In this document: positions 26,201 to 39,500 of the stretch, in pieces
How the letters are laid out: each line of letters starts with the position of its first letter
How positions within the stretch are numbered: position 1 is the stretch's first letter
Source of the DNA: Lumbricus rubellus
Lineage: Eukaryota > Annelida > Clitellata > Crassiclitellata > Lumbricidae
Assembly (NCBI GenBank): GCA_945859605.1
Contig: OX243811.1
Location: 61,825,445 to 61,889,444, forward strand
Direction of reading: 5' to 3'
DNA: 64,000 nt
Notes under the pieces: model-generated
Seen by the model: the letters and a program-made list of their open reading frames with translations, nothing else
The model's database searches: none
What the model was told of the DNA's origin: nothing
Translations under genes and position numbers: made by a program

Positions 26201-29200
26201 CATCACCGACGTTTCGTCCGAATATTTATGGCAGCTGCTAAGTTGACGAACAGGTGCAGTGGTGGCTTCTCTAATCTCATTGCTCTCTTCTTCTCTGACC
26301 AACGTCGGTCTAAATCGGTTGCAGGCATCAATTACAAACGACGCCTGTTTTAAATTGACCGTGTTAAAGTTTTGCCCACGGCGTATTTTCATTCATTCAT
26401 TCATTCAATCATTCTTTTCAAGAATTTATATAGCGTCTCTTCAAGAAGTCCGCTCAGAGGCGCTCCCAGTCCAACCACGGAGATGCAAATGAGTCTTCGT
26501 GCATGAGCCTGTAAAACACTGATGAGCCAACTCTATAGGTAAAACTAAAAAGCGTAGGCTATATAATATATAAGCTTATAATTCCAAAGGCAGACTCTTG
26601 CATGAGAATGGATCTACATTCTATATACAACTGAAGCACGACGCTGACAGATTGAGGTTCCAACGCGCCGGACCATTGCCAGACGATATAATATTGTATG
26701 TAAAGGTCTATTCCACGATCAGCAATGAACGATGAATCCAACATATAATAATACCCTTTCGTAACCATGGGCACTGTACAGTATAATATACATGAGTTTC
26801 TTTTTTCTAAGTAATCATTATAAGTGTGTTTTGTATGTTTGTAAGTTACCTCTGTTTTTCTCCCATGCACTTGTATGTTATGTTTCTGTTCCATGATTTC
26901 CCAATATAGGCCTGCAAGAAATTATCTCCTAGTTTTTCACTTATGACCATAGGCCTAGGCGTACGGGAGATTTCAGCAGTGGAGGGGGCAAGATTTAACT
27001 TCTGTCCGAAAAATAAATCTCGTGGTGGGATTTACTATTTTTTCCCAGTAAAAAAAGTGAAGACATTTTTTAGTCATCGGGTGGTTGAAATCTTGTGAAA
27101 AATACTATTTCTAGTTTTTAACCATTTTGCCGGGTCTGCTTGCCCCAAAAACAGACTTGCCCGAAATATGGGGGCCCTGGACCACCGCCTCGTTCGCCTA
27201 TGCTTATGACATTGCTGGCCGTGATGCTTTTTCTCAACTAAATTGCCTCAGGTGACCCTACATGCATGGCTTCTGGGACATCCGGCCCTATTGGGTCTCC
27301 CGTGTAAACCGACAAATTTCGTTAAAAAAATTGACGTATCCTAACTAATTGCTATTCGCGCAGTAGGCTATAGGCCTATTGGTAACCAAATAAAACAAGT
27401 TGTGTTAATAATGTTATGAGCAACTGCTGCCTTCTATAAAATATAAAACTATATAGGCCTAGGCCTAATTGTGTAAAGTATATTTTTCATAAACGATCTC
27501 GCGAAAATAAGACAAGACTTAGCAATAATATTAGGCCTATAATATCCTATATTATTTTTAAGACCTCTGTATTGGAGCATGCACTTTAATCGTCGAACAA
27601 CACCTTTGACGGGATGCAGCGCCTTTAGGCTATCTCTATCAAGAGAAACCGTTTTAACATGGTTTATAATTCTGCCATCCTAGATTTACGTGTGGTCATC
27701 CTGTGTAAACAATGTATACAAGTGGGCTGTTGTACTTTGTTGTATTTCATCGCATTGTCCTGCATTGTGTAAGATGATCCCAAAGTATCGCATTGCATTG
27801 TATTGCATCACACAATGTTGTATTAACTTACTTGCATTGTGTTCACTATAAGATTGTCATCGTCTGGTTTATGACTGACGAGAGAAATTCTGCAGCCCCT
27901 GTATACGGCCCCCTAAGCAGGGCAGTCACAGGCCAATAAACTATCGAAATAAACTAAAGTGATAAAAGTGCAAGTATGACCTGTGATTTATATTTGCACA
28001 TTAAATCTGATTTTTTCATTTATTCATTTAAAATTAAAACTGATTGCAGTTAATTTTCACTGCGATAGGCCTATCATATTTAAACAGGCACAATTATTAG
28101 TAAACTTTTCCATACATATTTGGCCCCTTACCTCTCCCCCATCGCTGCGGCCATGTCATCCGGTGGTCATACGCGATGCACTGCATGATGCATGATCTTC
28201 ATTTACAATGTGTATAATTATAATTATGTCGTCCATGTTTTCGTGCAGGTGGATTTGGTTCCGTCGTGTGTGGATCGCATCTTCTTCCACCAAGTCCTCT
28301 CCAACATTGGATCAACGAAGCCAACAAATCCGTCGTCACCCACACAACTGGTTGGGGGATCTCACCCACCTTCTGCAGCCCATCCCCCTTCGACCCACAC
28401 CCCACCTACGCCGTCCCACCCATGCCCCCAGCCGCCCCACTCACCCACCTCCAACGACCTGTCGCCTGCAACGGATCGTGTGGTAAGGACTCCTGCTTCT
28501 TAGAGTCCGCCCATGCCCCCGACCATTACCCAGGGCCAGCAGGGTCACACAGCCCCCGGGACCAGCTGCCTTTCCCACGGACACGATCGGGCAGCAGTGG
28601 GGCCTTGCATGCGGGCAGTGTAAGGGCAGAAACGATCGAAAGGGACCGGTTTCTGGCACCAATGGGAAGTGGTGGCGGACCATCTGCTCTCGGCACGGAT
28701 ATGGGATGCGCGCGCAATCCTCTGTCGTCTGTTTATTCGTCGTATCTGATGACGTCGAGGGATTACGTCATCAACGCGACCGGAACTTCGTCACTGCTTC
28801 ACACCGGAATTAACGGATTTAAAATGGCGGCGTCGCAACCTTTCATACGACCAAGGTCAAAGTCATCGTCGTCCAACTCAGGTGAACTTCAACACTGATC
28901 AATATTTATTATAGGTTCTAATCTGATCTTATAATATCGATGAAATAATATTCTAGTGAATCTATCTACATGTATATTCTATTCAGATCTATTTTATTTT
29001 ATTCTATGCTTTGGCGTCTGCATAATTATAAGGACCAGAGGGGTGCTTGACCCCTGGAAATTAACACCTATTTTTCAACAGCTACTTTTGGTTCTTAACA
29101 AATGTCATTGCATTAATGATACCAAAATTACACGTTAAATCACACAATAACTGAGACATTGACATTCATTCTTCTTATCCATCTAATCATTTAATCAATT

Positions 29201-30818
29201 TAATTTGGTAATTTAGGCAACTCAGAACACAGATAGGAGTAACTTGTCATGAGTTGTGGTCGTCCCGCCTTTGAAGCATCGTGTGTTTTCAAAGCATCAT
29301 ATCGCATCATGTGTTTTCAATACGTATATAATGCATCTGAAGTCTAATCGCGTCTCATAATAATTTTTTTAGTTGAGAATTTTTATATTAGATAAGCCAT
29401 TGCATAGCTGCCACCATCATGCATTAAATTAAATGCGTCATTCATCGGCAAAATAATTGTATTATTTGCAGCGAGTGATACGAGAGAGTGCGTGAACTGT
29501 GGGGCGACGTCAACGCCACTTTGGAGGCGCGATGGAACGGGGCATTATCTGTGTAACGCCTGCGGTCTCTACTATAAGATGAACGGACAGAATCGACCGC
29601 TCGTCAAACCGAAACGGAGACTGGTAAGCACATCACTTTCGTCTGCATTTCTAAGATTTAACTCGTGTATTTGGTATTTTAATTTAAATAATGCTTTTTA
29701 AAGACTGAGTGAAATTGGTGATATAATATGTGACGACAGCGGACTGTAACAGAACAGGCAATGCAATGTAGGCTATATTGCAAGGTAGCCTATATTTAAT
29801 GCAATGTATACAAGGTAGCCTATATTTAATGCAATGTACATAAGGTGTATAGCCTATAAAATTCAATGTTTTGTTTTGCAATACAACCGCTGGTACAAAT
29901 CAATACACATACAGATGTAGAGCGACAGATAGACATACATATACAGGCAGGCAACATTTACCGGAAGACAAAAATGTCAGCTCGAAACAGATGCAAAGAA
30001 ACGGAAAAATCCATACAGACAGAAATGCGCAGACAGACAAAGATAGATAGACACAGACAGACAAAGACAGACACCGACAGACAGACTGAAGAGACAAAAG
30101 TCCCAACAAGAAGCAGAGACAGACGAATAAATTAAAAAGACACCCATGGAACTGACAGAAACACCATTGCGACGGAAGTAAGGAGAAAGAGCGGAAATGG
30201 GAAATAGCGGGAAAAAACATTGAAGTCCTTGAAAGCAGGGCATGCACTGAACTCAAATGTGACCTTTCAAACCGTTTGTTTTTCCACTTTCCGGATCAGT
30301 CCCGCATTCATAGTAAACCATTTATCTGTAATCATCCCAATCTCAATTATTCAACCATCTGTACTAATAATGGACAGCAAAATAATATTCACGAAGTCAC
30401 CAAGGCGGCTGAGTCGTGAATTCCGTGATTTTCTGTATTGTTTAAATTCCGCGAATGCCGTTAATTTATCTAAATGCTGGGAACTGCTGAAATTTTGGGT
30501 AAATTTAGTGCAATTTTAACATGATTGTAACATGTATTATAACGCGACGCGACGTTCGGATCTGAAACACTTTGCCCTGCAGTCAATGAGAATTATAGGA
30601 AAATACGCCTACTGTGACTTATTCGCAGCCTCTTTTGCCATAACAGAGCCATTCCTCCAAAGCCTGGAACTCGCTATAATTTTATGTGTGAGGAATGCGA
30701 GGGTTGAGCGGATGGGGGCAGATACTCCACTTGTAAAGAAAAATACGAAAGAAATCCATTAATGCAGACGACAATCAAAGTGTGCATTGGACACCTACGG
30801 GTTCTTAACCCAAGGATA

Positions 30819-30894
<76 letters not shown>

Positions 30895-33800
30895 CGCCTA
30901 GCTGTGGTCAGACAATATTATGATCCATGTGGAGGTGGGATGTGAAAAGGAGACTCCACTGTATATGAGTCCTAAGAAAGACTATAGGTTTATTGACCCC
31001 CTCCATATCACCCTCTCGGCAATTCCCACCTTTGATTTAGCCTGCATGCATTAATAATTATTAGATCTTAGTAAATACAAACGTGACTTGATGAAACTTG
31101 CTTACACTGACATTAATTCATACATGATAGCCTACATATATATTGAACTTGTGGCTTTCTTTCCTATAATGTATTTTGCGTTTTTACCTGGACCGATCCT
31201 AAGACTTAGCTTTGAATCTGTCCTGATTTTCGTCCACCATTTCTACAAAACTCTACCAATAAATAATTGTAAATAAATAATTGTTATCTTGTTGCCATTA
31301 ATTTCTACGGTCCGTAATAATTATCGCTAATCTCAATATTGAGCAGCAGTAGGAGGCGCTCGACGACGACCTCTGTCGACGGGCGAAGACACACTGACTG
31401 ACTGACGACGGCAGCGGCGTCGGTCGGTCAGACGGTCGGGCTGAGAGGCACCGATGCCCTGCTGCGACGGACGGTGTCGGGTGGACCGTAAGAGAAAGAT
31501 GGGCGACGTCACTGACTACAAAACGACTCAATCACACACACGTCTCCACTTGCATGATACATGCATCGTTAGACTTCACGCACAGTATTACCCAGCGATC
31601 ACCGATAGGACGTAGACAGACAGCGCAGGCACTCAGACATACAGGTGGACAGACTAAAGGGACAAGTAGACAGACACAGACACACAAATGGTGTATAGGT
31701 CTACAGATACACAGGCAGACATATGTGTAGACAGACACGCAGACACCTAGACAATGAGACACACGCAATCAGACACACAGAACATCTAAAAATATACCAG
31801 ACATCCAGAAAGGCAGGCAAGCGTACATGCGGACCATAAACAAACACACACAGACGTACTAAGACATACAGAGGGTGACGGCAAGACGTGCATCCAAGCT
31901 TATAGACGGAGACAACCAAACGAACATAGTGATAGATTCTTACAGTCTGTAAAGAACGTGGATGTACTGAAGCAGACAAAACATAAATTTTATACTGTAG
32001 AAGAAAAACTATAATACAGTAGCCGCAAAGGATGAAAGAAAATCGATAGCTCAGAACAATTTAAGGAACCCAGTCTATACCACCATGCGCCCCATACACC
32101 ATCCTACAACCCACCCACCTACCCAGCCACCTATCCACCCCGCCTCTTGTGAACTGTTCCTCTGTAGCTGTTGGGGTAATTCTTAACGGGGCTTTTGATG
32201 GTCGGAAGGAGCCGGACTCAGCGGGGTGTCTTAGTCGATGGCCCGACTCTGTTGGTTTTTCTATTGTCCGCGGTATCGTCACCTTGTTCAAGTCGGGCGC
32301 CTGCTCAACTGATCGTCATTTGGACCGATGGGGAGGGGGTTATGGGGAAGGGCAAGGTGGGGTAAGGAATCAACTGACGGTGATACGTCAGGCTGATAAG
32401 TTCTCTTCTTTCGCAAGGTTGACCAGAGAGATGGAGTTGATGAAGCAGAGGAGAAAGATGCGGAGGATGATGCAGAAACAATGATTGAAACGCTGGAGTA
32501 AGTAGAGTATTGTAGAGTTGCAGAGTCAAAGACAGAGGTGGATGCATTCACACAAAACTCTATGGTGCTATGCTCAACGCTCATGCAAGTGATGTCTTGC
32601 ATCAATTACTTACTTCTTTCACATTCACTACGCAAGAAACGCTATATACATGTAGTGTATCGCTCTCTTAGAACCCACTCCAATACAAGTCACTTGGCGT
32701 TTTAGTCTGAACTCTCTTCCCATATTTTACTTGAATTCATCAAAACTTCAACGATTTCCTCTTAAATTTTTAGCATCGCTCGCTCTGAGTGTAGTACCGA
32801 ATTTAGCCAAGTTCCTATATAGTTAAAACGCAGTAAGTTCCTAATATAATATTATATGATCCATTTGATCATATAATTAATTATTGCTGCTATTATAGTC
32901 GATTGTGGGTTCTATCTGTTTATGAAATTTATACTGTGACTGTTTTGTTTCCACTCTGCATCGTTTTATTTAGTGAAGCAAGAATTGTTTTAATTAAAAT
33001 GAGAAATTTATTTAGTGAAACAATATTGTTTTTAATAGAATGATAAATCCATAAAGTGAGACAAAAATTGTAGTTAGTGAAATGAGAAGTTTATTTAGTG
33101 AAGCAAGAATTGCATTTAGGGAAATGAGAAAAATATTCAATGAAAAGACTTGTTTATCTTGTATACGCAGAAGATTTATCTGCCTGCAGATTAAAAATCC
33201 AACCCAGATGAAATCAATAAAAACCACAGACCTAAAAATTAGGACTTTGCAAGCGGCAGCCGAACTTCTTCTTATCACGACATCGTGACATAATTATTGA
33301 CTGAAGTCTGAGAGTTACGTTTACAACCTCACAGATGACAGACAGATTTCATGAAATGAGATATGTTCTTTATACGCTTAAAGATTACACTTAAAAACCC
33401 ATGACTTGTTCGTGAAGCTCGAGATGCTATTCAAGCGATACATGCGTGTAAAGACAAGAACTAAACGGAGATTTATGACATGTCTTCTGCTGCAGAGAAT
33501 TGCAAAAAATTAATGGTTTTTTAATGGCTGCTGATCGAGAAAAAACGCCGAGTGCTCTCAGTGCTTTAGGTATACACTGCGGCGTTGAGAGCAAAGATAA
33601 ACTACCAATTAATTGAACATCTTCGTTGCCACAGTAGTGTTTATCTCTCTTTCATCATTGTCATCCTCGTCGTCGTCGTCCTCCTCATCATAGCTATCAT
33701 CATCATTATTATCATCATCGTCATCAATCATCATCACATTCGTTGACATCATCATCATCGTTGTCGTCACCCACCATCCATCATCCATCCATCATATAAG

Positions 33801-33944
33801 CTTCATATAGCGCACGATGTATTCAAACAGCCAGAGTCTTATTAATAATAGCTTGAATATCTCCGACAGCGGGATGAGTGCATATCATGCGACGGAATAC
33901 TTCCGCCTTAGTGACATAATAAGCGTTGCATAATTATGTTTAAA

Positions 33945-33991
<47 letters not shown>

Positions 33992-35978
33992 GTGTGTCTG
34001 TCTGTCTGTGGTTGTGTCATTGGTTGTGTCGGTCGTACTGACAACGATATTTAAATATTTGTATTATGATTAGTATACAGCTTATACATCCGCACATGCT
34101 TTTCTCTCACTGTCCTACTCAGTACCTTTATCTTCATCTTCCGATCTTGCTCTGTATCTGTCTATCTCTCTCTCTCCCTATTCTGGTCTCTGTCTTTCTC
34201 TGTACCTTCCTCTCCTACTCTCTGTCTTTCTCTATATCATCTTATCCTACCCTCTGTCTCTCTCTGTATAGGCCTATTCCTATCCTACTCCGTGTCTTCT
34301 TGTCAGTCTGTATGTCCAGACGGTCGTCGCGTCTCTTATAAAGCCGACGAGGATCGAATAACATGAAACGACGATCTGCGTTGAATAGCAGCGACACCGA
34401 CCGACGACCCGTTCACCGTGTCTCCTTTTCGACGGGTCTTCGTAGCAGACCACGAGGCAAGCAGCCCTCCCTCTCCATCCCTCTCTCCCAACACCCTCTC
34501 CGTTCTTTCTCACCCTTCCCTGCGATCGTATGAAGACTGCAACATGTCTCGTAACAATGTTACTCGTGAAGTCAACACGCAATGCAGACAGACCGGCGAC
34601 CAATCGTACAGCAACTGACATCAGCTCCTCTGCTCTATATATCTGTCTCTCTGTCTCTCTGTGTCTCTCTGGCTGTCTGTATGTCTGTCTGTCTGTCTGT
34701 CTGTCTGTTTCTCTCTCTCTGTCCCTGCTTCATAGGGCTCTCCTTCTATCCCTTTCTCTGCACCTCCCGCTGCCTCTATGTTCATTCGTCTCTATGTCCC
34801 TCCCTTTAACCCTCTCTACGCCCATCCGTAAGTTCATCCGTTGTTCCTTTCGCTGCCTCCAAGTACTTTCGTCTCTCTACCTCTTCCCCCCTCTCTCTCT
34901 ATCTCTCTCTCTCTCTCTTCTCTTTTCTCTCTCTTTTCTGTCTGTGTCTCTGTACGCCTGCTTGTCCACCCAACAGTCCGCATGCGTATCCTATAATTCG
35001 TCTATATATAGCCTACGTCGGCAAAAGAAGAATTGCCGTCGAGTATGTCAGTAATTCACAATGCTCGACGTGTTCGTTCACTGTCGCCCTATATTAAAAC
35101 TCGAATGCCAGCGATCGCTTGCAAGTCTTGTAGACAGAAAGTCTGCGGCCATTGTGCTGAACATCGTTGCCAGAGAGATATAATGTCGGATCCGATGTTC
35201 ACGGAGGGGTAAGGAGGAAGATCTCTGGCCCAACTGAGGTCGTCATAAAGTGAGACTCTGGCGTCGGCGACCATGTTTGTCGTCGTCGGCAAATGATTTA
35301 ATGACAACCGTTTCGGGTTCATTCTAATTTGTTTACCGCTGATAGGTTAGTGAGGCGCCACTGCAGACTGAAATTTATACGTCCAGGTTTTAGAGGGTCC
35401 ATTAAACAATTACGGATTGAATGTATACGAAAGAAAACAATTCGTGTGAGAGAAGGAATTCCAACTGCATAGTCTGGACTCTGGACTGAAAGTTTGGTCA
35501 TAGGCCTACTTGGTCTACTGCGATTGCCAGGGCCGCCGAGAGGAGCGGGGGTGCAAATGCCCAGGGGCCGGCGGCTTTTAGTGCCCGGGCAAGTTGTATA
35601 ATATTAAGAAGAAAAATTAACCTAACCAGCGAAATTAATTGACTGAAATTTTTAACAATTAATCGATAAACTAATCGTTAAACTCGTAACGATTAATAAA
35701 GAAATTCATCGATTAAAACCTTAATGAAAAATTGTTTAAATCCTCATCCTTAATTAATGCATGATACCGTATTTGGAATGTGTTGCTGATGAGACTGGGT
35801 GTGTTTTGTCTGTTGCAGTCAGTGACGCGCAACTGTGGCGCCACCTGTGTTAATTGTAAGACGTCTGTTACGACGCTGTGGAGACGAAACAAGAACGGAG
35901 ATCCTGTCTGCAACGCATGTGGTCTCTACTTTAAACTACACAACGTAAGCATCGCAAGAAAAGCTTAACATGATGATA

Positions 35979-36055
<77 letters not shown>

Positions 36056-36500
36056 CAGCAGCAGCAGCAGCAGCAGCAGCAGTAGAAACAGGATTATTAT
36101 CCTCATATTAACCAGGGGCGGATACAGAAATTTTCGAATTGGGGACCAAAATTTGGACCTTGGGTCCGAAAATTTTTCGATGGTCTTTGGCCGAAAAAAC
36201 TGATAACCTTTTTTGGTCGTTTGGTAGAAATGTCCTAAAAATGAAACATGTTGCCTGTCAAAATAGCTGATGACCTCTTTTTGATGGGGGTCACGTCTCA
36301 TGAACATTTCTGATGAGGGATGGCCGGATTGCCCCTTAAATCCGCCCCTGATATTAACCACAACAGTCAACATCATTAGCATCATCATCATCATCATCAT
36401 CATCATCACCAGTGAAACAATTATCGTGAAATTTACCTTAAAATCATCGTCATCATCATCATCATCACCAGTAAAACAATTATCGTGAAATTTACCATAG

Positions 36501-36550
<50 letters not shown>

Positions 36551-39500
36551 CCAGTAAAACAATTATCGTGAAATTTACCATAAAATCATCATCATCATCA
36601 TCACCAGTAAAACAATTATCGTGAAATTTACCTTAAAATCATCAGCATCAGCAGCATCAGCATCATCGCCATCATGTCACAGAGTATTGCTTTGTTCATC
36701 TCCAGACCTGAGTAAAAATCAACAATGACCAAATTTAACAAACTTAGCCAATAACGACCAAAATTTGGTCGTCATTAGGTACTAGGTAGCCTATATAAAA
36801 TGTATATTATTCTAATAGCCTATACATTTTAAGGACTGCATAATTAGATCTATATCCTATACTGCGGCTATTAATGGGTTTGAATTCTGCAAATGATGCT
36901 GTTAACGGGTAGGCTATGTTGCATGCAGGTTCATGTTGCATAAGCAAATAATATAATTATGGACTACAATGAAACGCGTATGGACGGTATGGCATAACAG
37001 ATCTGAACCAAAAAACAGTTCTCAAATGAAGCCGCGTATGGACGGTATGGCATAATAGAACTAGAGAAGCAGTTCTCACATGCATTGACGGCAACAACAA
37101 TAGTGATGCGTGAATGATAATTAGAACAGCGTTGAAGTCTTCTTCCTGGCGTAAAAGACGCCAGGCGCGGATTCAGGGGGGGGCGGAGCCGGCGTACGCC
37201 CCCCCTAAACCTCGGCAAATGTTCTCAAACTAGACTGACCTAAAACTAATATAATTGCAATTTGGGAAGTAGCTGGACTAGACCGGCAGAATGGAGCTCT
37301 CTTATCGGAGCTCTCTTACCTACTTACATGTGTTGCTAGCATACGTTGCCCACGTGACCAATGACTTGCCGTGACGTCATTCACAAAGTTTATGAACAGA
37401 CAATATTTACGTGAATAGAAATTGTTCAATTTAAAAATAATGTCCAGTGGTCCGCCGTCAAAACGGCTTAAACAAGCAGTTTTATCATTTGGGAATAAGC
37501 CGACTGCCGTTGGTAAGACATAAGCCTATCTTAGGCCTAAATCTCAAAAGATGGCATATGATTAGCCTATCATTATAATTTTGAAATTCGTTGTGCTGAT
37601 TACAGCTGCCGAAAGCGTTCAGCTGCCGATATTATGGACAAAAGCAAATCAAGGATATAGAACTAGGCCTACAGTCATATAATCATTCTCTTAATGCTCA
37701 GTGGCGTGCGGTCCATGGATGAGGTGCATCCCTTGCTTATTGCTTATTGAATCTATTTTTTATACAAATATACTAGTGTATTAAATTTCTATCATTACTA
37801 TGTTAATTATCGTATGATAAATTGGCATCGACTATATTATTTTTATTTGGGGCAGAAAGGAGGAGTGGCAAATTCCCATGGGCCCGGCGGTGTGAGGGGG
37901 GCCCGGAGTGCCCGGGGGAAAAGTAAACAATGTAAGAAGTTTAACAAATACGAAGACATTCTGCATGTAGAATTGCGAGTTTGAAAATTATTATTATTAT
38001 ACATTTATCAATGATATTGCAATATTTCAGCATTTGCACCAGAACGCCATTTACCATTTCAGAACAACACAGTGTCATTAAATCCCAAAGAAGATGGCAA
38101 TTGTTTATTTTCAGCAATTTCTGACCAAATGAGGCTATGTCTCAGCAGAAACATAAGTCCAGCTACAATAAGAAGTGACATCGTTCAGTATCTTTGGGAC
38201 CGACGTGATAGTCTTACCTTGTTGGATGGCACCACAGTACATCTGTCTGAAAAAGTTTTGCATGGTGATGTTGAGTCTTACCTTCATGAAATGGCTCAGC
38301 CAGGTACTTTTGGTGGCCACATAATGATACTAGGAGCCTGCTGCCTGTACCTTGTTCAGTTCACAATATTGTCTTCACTTGGCGACAATGCCACAGCTGT
38401 TGTGGCACCTAATGAGAGTAGCACCATCATGCCTGACTTGCCAATGTTGCTACTTGGACATATTGCAGAAGGCAAAGGAGACCATTACATGAGCCTTGTT
38501 GGTGGCACAATTCGAACTCCGCCATTGGAGCAGGAGGCATCTGCCACTCAGCCAATACCACTTGCACAAGAAGCCAGTAATATGCGTCAATCACCCAAGT
38601 CTAATGCAGACTGTCAGCCATCAAGTGAACGGCTGGACATCGCAGATATTGTGAAACAGTGTGGCATTATCGCGGACGACACAAAATATTTTTTAATTAA
38701 CAGCAGAGAACCAGATTCATCTTTCAAATTCCCTGCAAGGTCGTACAAAGACAAAAGAGCTAAATGCGGATATCTGAATCGATATTGCTGTCGTGACTGG
38801 TTCAAGACGTTTCCCTTCATAAGCTACTCAATAAAAGCTGGTGGACTATTTTGTATGGCCTGTGTACTTTTTCCTGATTCCGCTCATCGTCGTCCAAAGA
38901 AGTTGATTACTGAAGTGTATCTGAACTGGAAAGATGCCACGGAGGATTTAAAACAACATAACAGTTGTGACTATCATAGGGATTCAGTAGCAAAAATGAA
39001 GGCATTTACAAAGACATACGAAGACCCATCAAGCAGAATTGATATGTCTGTTAGCGATGATAGCTGTAAGCGAGTACAGCGGAATAGAGACATTCTCACA
39101 TCTGTTTTGAAGTGCTTGCAGTTCTGTGGTCGACAGGGCATAGCATTGAGAGGTCACAGAGACGATGACACTGCAGATACTTTCAACAAAGGAAACTTCA
39201 AAGAGTTGCTGCAGTTCAGAATTGAGGCTGGTGACATGGTATTAGAGCAGCATTTAAACACGTGTGCGAAAAATGCTACTTATACGTCCAAAACGTCACA
39301 GAATGATCTTCTCCTGTGTATAAAGGAATTCATACAGGACAAAATAGTACAAGAAGTCAATGAGCAGAAAATTGGACCGTATTATGGATTTCAGTGTGAT
39401 GAAGTTACTGACATAAGCAATTGGGAACAGTTGGGAATAGTCATCCGATATGTGAAGGAACATAAGCCAGTTGAACGGTTGCTGGAGTTTGTTTCGTGCG

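Noticed and set aside
28441..28717. - strand frames opposite GATA exon 2
   Set aside because: They are shadows of the coding exon, which is supported by splice phases and homology.
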